Part shown: positions 1-6,199 of the stretch, in pieces | How positions within the stretch are numbered: position 1 is the stretch's first letter | Layout: each line of letters starts with the position of its first letter | Origin: JBBSDV01 sp038240335 | Lineage (GTDB): Bacteria > Chloroflexota > Dehalococcoidia > DSTF01 > JACRBR01 | Reading direction: 5' to 3' | DNA: 13,582 bases | NCBI GenBank assembly: GCA_038240335.1 | Contig: JBBSDV010000083.1 | Coordinates: 1 to 13,582, forward strand | Made by a program: the position numbers and the translations under genes | The notes under the pieces: generated by a model | Told to the model about the DNA's origin: nothing | Database searches by the model: none | What the model saw: the letters and a program-made list of their open reading frames with translations, nothing else

Positions 1-114
1 GCTCCGGACGATAGACGGGAACGCGACGTCAGAGGCGTACGACACCGACGTGTGGGTGCGTCGGGGCACTGGGCATGCGCGCTGCACGCCGAGATTCCCG
101 CGACCGCCACGTAG
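1..114 (+). pseudogene. 3' end of an NTF2-like (DUF4440/SnoaL-type) gene, frameshifted and cut by the window edge
   Basis: Reading from base 2 gives residues ending AYDTDVWVRR. Continuing one frame over, from base 67, gives HWACALHAEIPATAT and a TAG at 112-114. Joined, this resembles the last beta strands of the NTF2-like superfamily, where a DVWVRRxGxWxCxxHxE-type ending is typical. The switch falls at GGGG (63-66), and one additional G would restore a continuous frame (CGG GGG CAC TGG). The start lies outside the window. NTF2-like proteins are small cone-shaped domains that act as enzymes or ligand-binding modules; no specific function can be assigned here. It could be a real frameshifted gene or a sequencing/consensus error in a G run. 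The family call rests on a short stretch. Confidence 0.45.
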
Positions 115-277
115 CGCCGACTTGCGGTGCATCCCCCCTCGCCGCACTCCAGCTGGTCCGATGTCGGCGTGCATGCGGTGAGATTGGATGACCTTACGTC
201 CCTCTATCTAGGACGTCGCACTCGCGCTCGCGCGTATCGGCGATTCGGAAGAGCTGGACGAGCGGCATCGTGCGTCG

Positions 278-550
278 CTAGCCGGTGACGAAGACGTAGT
301 AGCGGTCCTCACGCTCGACGACGATCGGCTTCTTGCCGGATGCTCGAAGCTCGCGGATGTGCGCCGGCAGCGTGGCGCCGTGGCCGAAGATGATGATGCT
401 CGATTCGAAGCGGTACTCGTCGTTGCCGAGCGAGAGCCGCGTCGGCAGAAACGGCTCCTCGTAGAGGTCGATGTACGGCACCCACGACCCGTCGAGGTCG
501 AGCGTGCCGAGTTGCGCCGGCTGAAGCTCAAACAACGTCGCCTCCTCCAT
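278..550 (-). CDS. Hypothetical 90-residue acidic protein
   Basis: The chosen start is the ATG at 550 (MEEATLFELQPAQLG). In-frame upstream ATGs exist at 565 and 664, but the residues they add are basic and low-complexity, unlike the body of the protein. The body is well composed: a SWVPYIDLYEEPFLPTRLSLG segment, an IIIFGHGATLPAHIREL segment and a closing PIVVEREDRYYVFVTG, so it reads as a compact alpha/beta domain without signal peptide or membrane segment. No convincing Shine-Dalgarno precedes any of the starts. I do not recognise the family. It stands alone between two broken plus-strand genes, so context gives no function. The acidic, non-repetitive composition argues that it is a genuine gene and not a shadow frame. 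Confidence 0.55.
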   Translation of the reverse strand: MEEATLFELQPAQLGTLDLDGSWVPYIDLYEEPFLPTRLSLGNDEYRFESSIIIFGHGATLPAHIRELRASGKKPIVVEREDRYYVFVTG

Positions 551-772
551 CTCGAAGCATCGCATTGCAACGCACGCGGGCGATTGTGTCAATCGAGGAA
601 GGAACCGAAGCGCTTCGCCGCGCAGCTTCGGGAATGGCTGCGGACTCGCGGCCGTAGCCAGCACGTACTAAAAAGAGCGGCTACGAATGTTGGCAAGCGA
701 TGACCGACGCCGTCGATTCTCTCGTATGTGCGCCCCATCGCTCGCGGATTTATTCGTACGAGGAGATAGTAC

Positions 773-1230
773 GTGTCTGTAGACGTCGAAACATCCATTC
801 AGATTGCTCGTCCGCGAGAAGACGTCGCTCGCTACGCAGCGAACCCGGATAACGCCACGGATTGGTATCGCAACATCAAATCGATGTAGTGGAGATCTGC
901 CAAGCCGCTTGCCCTTGGCTCACGCTTTGCGTCCGTAGCAGAGTTCCTCGGACGGCGTCTTGCCTACACGTACGAAGTAGTCCAACTCGTCCTTGGCGAG
1001 TGCTTCGTCATGCGAACGTCTGAAGGAATGTTTCCGATGGAAACGACGTACCGTTGGACGGACTCGCCGACCGGGGCACAATCATGACGCTTCGGAATCG
1101 CGGCGAACCAGAGGGGTTCTCCAGGTTCGTCGCTCCGATGATGGCGAACGCGATGCGCCGCGCCAATCGCAAAGACCTCGTGCGCTTAAAGACCATCCTC
1201 GAGGGCGGCCCAGCTAGCGACCATCTCTGA
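773..1230 (+). pseudogene. Broken SRPBCC-family (polyketide cyclase/dehydrase-like) gene
   Basis: A GTG at 773 follows AGGAG (761-765) at 7-nt spacing and opens VSVDVETSIQIARPREDVA, a classic SRPBCC N-terminus. Codon 39 is TAG (887-889), where related proteins carry an acidic or similar residue before Trp. The frame then continues WRSAKPLALGSRF through GRRLAYTYEVVQLVLGE and METTYRWTDSPTG. It shifts at GGGG (1073-1076) into the frame TIMTLRNRGEPEGFSR and continues to TGA at 1228-1230. The repaired product would be about 152 residues, the normal size for this ligand-binding helix-grip fold. Two independent lesions, one a substitution, favour a pseudogene over simple sequencing error. The good ribosome-binding site suggests recent inactivation. 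Family members bind hydrophobic ligands or act as cyclases; the ligand is unknown. Confidence 0.85.
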
Positions 1231-1565
1231 GAATCTCGGCTCGCATCGACCCGGGCACGATGACAACCTCGTGCCGCGCGCTACTCTCACATCCGGTTGT
1301 CTCCCACCTCAGCGGTCTCCCTGCCGCCCCATAATCGACGCTCTGGGTCACGGGCGGTGATGCGCCGGCTTCGGATGTCGCGCGCGTTCTGTGGGACAAT
1401 ATCGCCCGGTGTCGCGCCGCCCCACCGGCGTCGAGTTGTATTGGCGACGGGGAACGCGAAAAACAGCAAAAGTGCTAAACGATACATAACGAGCGCGGGC
1501 AGCGTTGCCCTTAAAATTCGTCCGAGCCTGCCTTCGCGCCCTTCGCGTCTTAGCGGTAGCGCTGA
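1231..1565. other. Intergenic stretch with no convincing gene
   Basis: This 335-bp stretch lies between the broken SRPBCC gene and the end of the glycosyltransferase. A minus-strand frame starting at 1487 opens MYRLALLLFFAFPVANTT, which looks like a signal peptide, but it soon turns into Arg/Gly-rich low-information sequence and stops at 1287. It may be the head of a decayed secreted protein. A short repeat is annotated at 1531-1557. Nothing else is recognisable. Confidence 0.4.
1531..1557 (+). repeat. CCTTCGCG-type intergenic repeat
   Basis: Two near-tandem CCTTCGCG/CCTTCGCG units are followed by TCTTAGCGGT, just after the glycosyltransferase stop (minus strand). The pattern resembles a short intergenic repeat that I recall as common in soil-type bacteria, where it runs CTTCGCG..CTTCGCG..TTAGCGG. 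Only one copy is seen here, so the assignment rests on recall. Confidence 0.35.
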
Positions 1566-2297
1566 CTAGCTGCTCGCGGCGGCGCGCTTCGGGAGCGTGC
1601 GGAAGCGGAGGCGAAGAAGCTTCCGGCCCATCTTGATCATGTCCTGAGGAAACTTCACGCTCGTGTCCGGATCTTCAACCCAGCGCACGGGCACTTCCTT
1701 CAGCCGCCAGCCGCCCTTTTCGGCGATGATCATCAACTCCGTGTCGAAGAACCACTCGCCGTCCTCGACCGCCGGCAGCAGCTGATGCGCGGCCTCCCGA
1801 TTGATCGCCTTGAAGCCGCACTGGGCGTCGGCGAACCGCGTCCAGAAGAGCAGCTTGATGACGGCGATGTAGCCGCGCGAGTTGACCTCGCGCTTGAACG
1901 AACGCTCGATGTTCGAGCCCTTCGAGACGCGCGATCCGTACGCGATATCGCATCCCTCATCGAGCACGCCCGCGAGGAGCGGCGTGATCATCGCGAGGTC
2001 GGTCGAGAGATCGACGTCCATGTAGCACATCGCGTCGGCGCCGCTCTCGAGCCACGCCTTCTTGAGCGCGCGGCCGCGGCCCTTCTGATCAAGGTGGATG
2101 AAGCCGACGTCGTCCGGGTGACGCTCCGCGAGTTCGGTCGCGAGAGCGAGCGTGCCGTCGGTCGAGGCGTTATCGGCCACCACGATGCGCCAGGTGTATG
2201 GCAGATGGTCACCGCACCAGCCGCGCAGCTTCTCGACGCTCGTCGCAAGTGTGCGTTCTTCGTTGTAGCAGGGGATGACGAGGTCGACGGACTTCAC
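1566..2297 (-). CDS. Family 2 glycosyltransferase, dolichyl/polyprenyl-phosphate hexosyltransferase type
   Basis: A GT-A fold glycosyltransferase that probably moves a sugar from a nucleotide donor onto a polyprenyl phosphate at the cytoplasmic membrane face. From the GTG at 2297 the protein is 243 residues and opens VKSVDLVIPCYNEE. Visible motifs are DNASTDGT (about residues 42-49), the metal-binding DVD (94-96) in YMDVDLSTD, GSR (about 121-123), ADAQCGFKAI (about 156-165) and EWFFDTEL (about 181-188). The QCGFKA and FDTEL signatures are characteristic of ALG5/DPM1-like enzymes. No C-terminal membrane helices follow, so it would be peripheral. A longer frame opens with ATG at 2390 but would translate through the palindrome after groEL, so I reject that start. 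No clear Shine-Dalgarno precedes the GTG. It may be read from groEL by terminator read-through. Confidence 0.85.
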   Translation of the reverse strand: MKSVDLVIPCYNEERTLATSVEKLRGWCGDHLPYTWRIVVADNASTDGTLALATELAERHPDDVGFIHLDQKGRGRALKKAWLESGADAMCYMDVDLSTDLAMITPLLAGVLDEGCDIAYGSRVSKGSNIERSFKREVNSRGYIAVIKLLFWTRFADAQCGFKAINREAAHQLLPAVEDGEWFFDTELMIIAEKGGWRLKEVPVRWVEDPDTSVKFPQDMIKMGRKLLRLRFRTLPKRAAASS

Positions 2298-2353
2298 GAG
2301 GACCAGCGTACCGAGGCCGCGTCCGTCGGCATAGGCGCGGTACGGAGAACGCA

Positions 2354-2379
2354 AGAGGAGCGCCCGCGGGCGCTCCTCT
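2354..2379 (-). terminator. Perfect 26-bp palindrome downstream of groEL, probable terminator
   Basis: AGAGGAGCGCCCG is followed immediately by its exact reverse complement, starting 28 nt past the groEL stop. The RNA would form a very stable GC-rich stem with a minimal loop. In the groEL direction it is followed by CTTGCGTTCTCC, which is only weakly U-rich, so termination may be partial. The lack of loop asymmetry also fits a bidirectional terminator. Confidence 0.65.
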
Positions 2380-2406
2380 CGATACGTCATCCCAAAACGG
2401 AACGGA

Positions 2407-4026
2407 CTAGTAGTCCATCGGCGGCGGGGCGGGCGCGGCGGACGGCGGCTCCGGAATCTCCGTGACCAGCGTCTGCGTCGTCAGCAGCATCGCCGCGATG
2501 CTGGCGGCGTTCTCGAGCGCCGAGCGCGTCACCTTCGCGGGGTCGATGATGCCGGCCTTCAGCAGGTCGACGTACACGTTGTCGCGCGCGTCGTAGCCAT
2601 ACATCTTGCCCTTGCCGGCCTTGATGTTCTCGACGACGACGGAGCCTTCCTGGCCCGCGTTCTCGGCGATGATCCGGACCGGCTCTTCGAGCGCGCGCTC
2701 GAGGATCGCGCAGCCTGTGCGCTCGTCGCCCTCAAGCTTCTCCTTGGCGGCGATGACCGCGGGGATTGCGCGGAGCAGTGCCACACCACCTCCGGGGACG
2801 ATGCCCTCTTCGACAGCGGCGCGGGTCGCGGACAGCGCATCCTCGACGCGGAGCTTCTTCTCCTTGAGCTCCACTTCGGTCGCCGCGCCGACCTTGATCA
2901 CGGCGACGCCGCCGGCGAGCTTCGCGAGCCGCTCCTGCAGCTTCTCGCGATCGAACTCCGACGTGGCCTCTTCGGTCTGTGCCTTGATCTGGCGGATGCG
3001 ATCCTGGATTGCCTTGTCGGTGCCGTAGCCCTCGATAATCGTCGTCTCGTCCTTGGTGGACGTGACGCGGCGGGCGCGGCCGAGGTCGCTGACCGTCGAG
3101 TTCTCGAGCTTCAGGCCCATGTCCTCGGTGATGAAGGCACCGCCGGTGAGGATGGCGATGTCTTCGAGCATCGCCTTGCGGCGGTCGCCGAAACCGGGCG
3201 CCTTGATGACAAGCGCGTTGATCGTGCCGCGGAGCTTATTCACGACGAGTGTCGCGAGCGCTTCGCCGTCGCAGTCGTCGCAGATGATGACGAAGTTCTT
3301 GGTGACCTGGAGCACCTTCTCGAGCACCGGCAGCACGTCGGCAACGGCCGAGATCTTCTTGTCGGTGATCAGGATGTACGGTTCGTCGAGCGATGCTTCC
3401 ATGCGCTCGCTGTTGGTCACGAAGTACGGCGAGACGTAGCCGCGGTCGATCGACATGCCCTCGACGAACTCGGTCTCGAACTTGAGACCCTTCGACTCCT
3501 CGACGGTGATGACGCCGTCCTTGCCGACCTTCTCCATCACTTCGGCGATCATCTCGCCGACTTCCGGCTCGCGCGCCGAGATCGTCGCGACCTGGGCGAT
3601 CTGCTGGCGGCCGTTGACCGGCGATGCGAGATCGCGGAGCGACTTGAGCACTGCCTGGACGCCGACCTCGAGGCCGCGCTTGAGGGCCATCGGGTTGGCG
3701 CCGGCGGCGAGGTTCTTCATGCCTTCGCGCACCATCGCCTGGCCGAGCACCGTGGCGGTCGTCGTGCCGTCGCCGGCGACGTCGTTCGTCTTGGTCGCGA
3801 TCTCTTTCGCGAGCTGCGCGCCCATGTTCTCGAAGGGGTCCTTCAGTTCGATCTCCTTCGCGATCGCCACGCCGTCATCGACGATCGACGGTGGACCGAA
3901 CTTCTTGTCGAGGACGACCGTGCGTCCGCGCGGCCCGAGGGTGACCTTCACGGCCTCGGCGAGCGCGTCTACGCCGGCCTTGAGCGAGCGTCGCGCCTCT
4001 TCGTCAAATACGAGTTGTTTTGCCAT
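2407..4026 (-). CDS. groEL: Chaperonin GroEL (60 kDa, Hsp60)
   Basis: ATP-driven group I chaperonin that folds proteins inside a double-ring cage capped by GroES, in the cytoplasm. The ATG at 4026 opens MAKQLVFDEEARRSL. It is preceded by AGGAG 11 nt upstream, whereas the in-frame upstream extension is unrelated to the family. The product is 539 residues, normal length. The nucleotide-binding motifs are LGPRGRTVVLDKKFG (about 30-44), the catalytic GDGTTT (85-90, Asp86) and, late in the protein, GGGVALLR. The C-terminus is PEPPSAAPAPPPMDY rather than the Gly-Gly-Met tail typical of many GroELs. It is the second gene of the groES-groEL operon, after a 110-bp spacer containing a tandem repeat, and is presumably under the CIRCE site ahead of groES. 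Identity is certain. Confidence 0.99.
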   Translation of the reverse strand: MAKQLVFDEEARRSLKAGVDALAEAVKVTLGPRGRTVVLDKKFGPPSIVDDGVAIAKEIELKDPFENMGAQLAKEIATKTNDVAGDGTTTATVLGQAMVREGMKNLAAGANPMALKRGLEVGVQAVLKSLRDLASPVNGRQQIAQVATISAREPEVGEMIAEVMEKVGKDGVITVEESKGLKFETEFVEGMSIDRGYVSPYFVTNSERMEASLDEPYILITDKKISAVADVLPVLEKVLQVTKNFVIICDDCDGEALATLVVNKLRGTINALVIKAPGFGDRRKAMLEDIAILTGGAFITEDMGLKLENSTVSDLGRARRVTSTKDETTIIEGYGTDKAIQDRIRQIKAQTEEATSEFDREKLQERLAKLAGGVAVIKVGAATEVELKEKKLRVEDALSATRAAVEEGIVPGGGVALLRAIPAVIAAKEKLEGDERTGCAILERALEEPVRIIAENAGQEGSVVVENIKAGKGKMYGYDARDNVYVDLLKAGIIDPAKVTRSALENAASIAAMLLTTQTLVTEIPEPPSAAPAPPPMDY

Positions 4027-4094
4027 CTGTTGCGTGTCTCCTGCTGTGGGTGATCGCCGTCGCGGCGTCACTAAAAAACGACGGAAGCTGTATC

Positions 4095-4132
4095 GTCACC
4101 AGTCACCAGTCACCAGTCACCAGTCACCAGTC
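4095..4132. repeat. Tandem GTCACCA repeat between groES and groEL
   Basis: Five exact 7-bp GTCACCA units (4095-4129) and a partial sixth (GTC). In the transcript this reads TGGTGAC repeated. It lies 5 bp after the groES stop and about 70 bp before the groEL start, so it is transcribed in the operon. A 7-bp period makes copy-number change by slippage likely. Confidence 0.9.
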
Positions 4133-4136
4133 GTGA

Positions 4137-4487
4137 CTACTCGACCTTGGCGAGGACGTCCTTCTCGGAAATGACGATGAGCTCTTCCTGGTCGATCTTG
4201 ACTTCCTGGCCGGTGTACTTCGCGTAGAGGACGCGGTCGCCGGTCTTGACGTCCATCGCGATGCGCTTGCCGTTCTCGTCGAGCCGGCCGGGACCGGCGG
4301 CGATGACGGTACCCTGCTGCGGCTTCTCTTTCGCCGTATCCGGGATCACGAGGCCGCTCGCGAGCACTTCCTCCTGGACGACGGGGCGAATGACGATGCG
4401 GTCGTGCAGCGGCACGAGCTTCGACGACGCCCGCTTCGCGGCGCCGTTCTTCGCCATGGGCTTGGACGGGGTTGCAGCCTTAGCCAC
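4137..4487 (-). CDS. groES: Co-chaperonin GroES (10 kDa) with a basic N-terminal extension
   Basis: Heptameric lid of the GroEL chamber. The core runs from LVPLHDRIVIRP through the mobile loop (EEVLASGLVIPDTAKEKPQQG region), GPGRLDENGKR, DVKTGDRVLYAKYTGQEV and the final EELIVISEKDVLAKVE. The start is set by AGGAGGT (4494-4500) six bases before a GTG at 4487, giving 116 residues. The usual family length is about 95, so there are about 21 extra residues (VAKAATPSKP MAKNGAAKRASS), rich in Lys/Ala/Ser. An internal ATG at 4457 would give a shorter protein but lacks a comparable ribosome-binding site. It is the first gene of the operon, under the CIRCE element. The family call is certain and the GTG start well supported. 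Confidence 0.97.
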   Translation of the reverse strand: MAKAATPSKPMAKNGAAKRASSKLVPLHDRIVIRPVVQEEVLASGLVIPDTAKEKPQQGTVIAAGPGRLDENGKRIAMDVKTGDRVLYAKYTGQEVKIDQEELIVISEKDVLAKVE

Positions 4488-4543
4488 CTTGCTACCTCCT
4501 GATGCTATTGCTATCTCGATTACGAATGTGGGTTGCTCCCATC

Positions 4544-4570
4544 TTAGCACTCAACGATCGAGAGTGCTAG
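4544..4570 (-). promoter_or_regulatory. CIRCE element (HrcA operator)
   Basis: TTAGCACTC, nine bases, then GAGTGCTAG: the CIRCE consensus TTAGCACTC-N9-GAGTGCTAA with only the last base different. It lies 57 bp upstream of the groES GTG and just downstream of the candidate promoter, the standard place for HrcA to block transcription until heat stress. The hrcA gene itself is not in this window. Confidence 0.95.
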
Positions 4571-4579
4571 GCAGTTGAG

Positions 4580-4608
4580 ATGGTATCGCAGACCTTTTTT
4601 GCGAGCAA
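4580..4608 (-). promoter_or_regulatory. Candidate sigma-70 promoter of groES-groEL
   Basis: On the minus strand, TTGCTC (4608-4603) and TACCAT (4585-4580) are separated by 17 bp. The predicted start near 4573 puts CIRCE at the very beginning of the transcript, as in other HrcA-controlled groE operons. Both hexamers are imperfect (3/6 and 4/6), so position relative to CIRCE is the main support. Confidence 0.5.
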
Positions 4609-4622
4609 GCGGCGGACGAGGT

Positions 4623-4680
4623 TCGAGGCTGGACGGTGGAGGGTGAAGCGTGGAGGCTGGAGGCTAGGGGCTGGGGGTGT
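4623..4680. repeat. G-rich degenerate repeat in the groES/GNAT divergent spacer
   Basis: GAGGCTGGA occurs at 4625 and 4653, followed by another GGAGGCT and then GGGGCTGGGGG. The stretch is strongly G-rich on the plus strand. No coding sense is apparent. It lies upstream of both the groES promoter and the acetyltransferase. Confidence 0.55.
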
Positions 4681-4763
4681 AGTTCGAGCGAGGCGTTGGG
4701 TTGTCCGCACGGCGTGCGCCTCCCGCTCCCGCCACCCGTCGCCCCACCCGCTACCATGGCGCC

Positions 4764-5531
4764 ATGGAGCTCGATCCTGCACTGGCGCTGCGGATGCTGA
4801 CGAACAATCGGCTGCGCGTGGCGCAGGGCTGGGGCGAGTACCGCGACCTGGGCGGCGCGCTCTCGGTGACGTCGGACGCGCCGGTCGCCGCGCTCAATTG
4901 CCTCTCGGGGTTCACGACGACGGAGCGCCATCTTCGCGGCCTGCTCGACATCGGCTTCGCGCTGCTCCGCGCCTTCGATCGCGAGCCCGCGGTTTCCGTT
5001 ACTCCGCTCGATCGGCCGCGCGCGCTTTCGGCGCACCTCCGCGATCGCGGCCTGACAGTCAGCGAGCGCAGCTCGTGGATGGTCCTCGGCCGCGCCGCAC
5101 CGGACATCGAGACCAATGCCGACGTCGCCATCCGCATCGCGCAGCACGACGATGCACGGGAGTTTGCGACGATACATGGCGGCAGCACCCCCTGGGTGCG
5201 TCAGCTCTCGTCACGAACGACGCTTTCAGCGATGCTCGATCCGGGAAACGTGTTCTACATCGCATCGCTCGAGGGGCAACCGTGCGCGACGTTGCATCTC
5301 CTCATCGACGGCGCGACGGCCGGCATCTACGCGGTGCAGACACAGCGCTCGTTTCGCCGCCGCGGCGTCGCCTCGACGCTGATCGAGCGCGCTGTCCGCG
5401 ATGCGCGGGGCGCGGGATGCGACGCTATCTGCTTAAGCACCGAAAGCGGTGGCACTGCGGAGCAGTTGTACGCGCGACTGGGTTTCGTAGGCGCGTTCAC
5501 GTCAGAACTGTGGACGACGACCAGAGCGTGA
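4764..5531 (+). CDS. GNAT-family N-acetyltransferase
   Basis: Transfers an acetyl group from acetyl-CoA to an amine; the substrate is unknown. From the ATG at 4764 (MELDPALALRML) the protein is 255 residues. The C-terminal half carries the GNAT core: IRIAQHDDAREFATIH opening, a GIYAVQTQRSFRRRGVA acetyl-CoA pyrophosphate loop (R-R-R-G-V-A, about residues 191-207), LIERAVRDARGAGCD helix and EQLYARLGFV ending. The first about 120 residues look like a degenerate second GNAT-like half, a two-lobed layout seen in some family members. No Shine-Dalgarno is visible. A TACCAT sequence (4752-4757) sits just before the start, which could indicate a leaderless message. It is divergent from groES and convergent with the next gene. 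Confidence 0.85.
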   Translation: MELDPALALRMLTNNRLRVAQGWGEYRDLGGALSVTSDAPVAALNCLSGFTTTERHLRGLLDIGFALLRAFDREPAVSVTPLDRPRALSAHLRDRGLTVSERSSWMVLGRAAPDIETNADVAIRIAQHDDAREFATIHGGSTPWVRQLSSRTTLSAMLDPGNVFYIASLEGQPCATLHLLIDGATAGIYAVQTQRSFRRRGVASTLIERAVRDARGAGCDAICLSTESGGTAEQLYARLGFVGAFTSELWTTTRA

Positions 5532-5585
5532 GCCCGGGTGATATTGCGGCCGTGATGTTGCGCAAATGGCTGTGACGTACTCGAG

Positions 5586-6074
5586 CTACGCGGCGCGCCG
5601 ACCATGGGTTTGCATCGCGGCGATCAGCGCTCCGCCGACGATCGCGGCCGCGGACTCGAGCTCGGCGGACCATGACGCCGCACCGACGAGCCAGTTGCGG
5701 TACTTCACGGATCCGCTGCGCAACGTCAGCTCGACGGCGAGCCGCTGCGCCGCGGCCTGGGCGGCGACGACTTCGGTCTCGGGGAGAACGGCGACGTACG
5801 AGCCGTCGCCGAGGACGCCGACCGTGTCGGTATCGCGCAGCTGCTGGGCGATACAGCCAGTGACCAGTACGACCTCGGCTTCGGTGAGACGATCGCCGGG
5901 GACGAGCTGTGCCGTCACGCGGAGTACGCTGAGCGGCCTGTCGTAGCGGCTGGCGCGGATCAGCTCGTGCTCCATCGTCTCCAGGATCGCTGCCTCATCC
6001 GGAAGCTGGTCCTCCGGCGCGCGTTGCGGCTGCGGTTCTTGGTTTGCTTCCGGCAGTCGTCGAAATAGTGGCAT
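5586..6074 (-). CDS. Degenerate GGDEF-like (diguanylate cyclase-related) protein
   Basis: 162 residues from the ATG at 6074 (MPLFRRLPE). A Pro/Gln/Glu-rich leader of about 25 residues is followed by an alpha/beta domain: ILETMEHELIRASRYDRPLSVLRV, then LRDTDTVGVLGDGSYVAVLPETEVVAAQAAAQRL. This second block follows the layout of GGDEF domains (LRxxDxVxRxGGDEFxVLLPxT), but the signature loop is GDGSY, so the catalytic Asp/Glu residues are lost. It is therefore probably not a cyclase; a nucleotide-binding or scaffold role is possible but unproven. There is no membrane segment. It lies 125 bp downstream of the nucleotidyltransferase on the same strand and may share its transcript. No clear Shine-Dalgarno is seen. 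Confidence 0.7.
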   Translation of the reverse strand: MPLFRRLPEANQEPQPQRAPEDQLPDEAAILETMEHELIRASRYDRPLSVLRVTAQLVPGDRLTEAEVVLVTGCIAQQLRDTDTVGVLGDGSYVAVLPETEVVAAQAAAQRLAVELTLRSGSVKYRNWLVGAASWSAELESAAAIVGGALIAAMQTHGRRAA

Positions 6075-6167
6075 ATCAAGGTTATCGGCACCGATCGCAG
6101 GGTCTGGATACGACGGGAGTTACAGAACCGTGCCCCGGCGCCAGTTCGTTGCGTGGCGTCTAGCATT

Positions 6168-6194
6168 GTCATTTCGAGCGACGAGGAGTCCCGG
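6168..6194 (+). repeat. Dispersed GTCATTTCGAGCG-type intergenic repeat (copy 1)
   Basis: GTCATTTCGAGCGACGAGG followed by AGTCCCGG matches the head of a short repeat family found three more times at 7454-7754 in this window. It abuts the stop codon of the nucleotidyltransferase. This copy is the most degenerate at its right end. Confidence 0.5.
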
Positions 6195-6199
6195 TCGTC

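Noticed and set aside
589..798. 69-residue minus-strand frame MDVSTSTDTYY
   Set aside because: Its N-terminus is antisense to the start of the SRPBCC gene; no supporting motif or ribosome-binding site.
4095..4132. CRISPR-like array
   Set aside because: The units are 7 bp and directly adjacent, with no spacers; it is a simple tandem repeat.
4580..5575. 331-residue plus-strand frame overlapping the acetyltransferase
   Set aside because: Arg-rich out-of-frame shadow; the GNAT motifs are in the frame starting at 4764.
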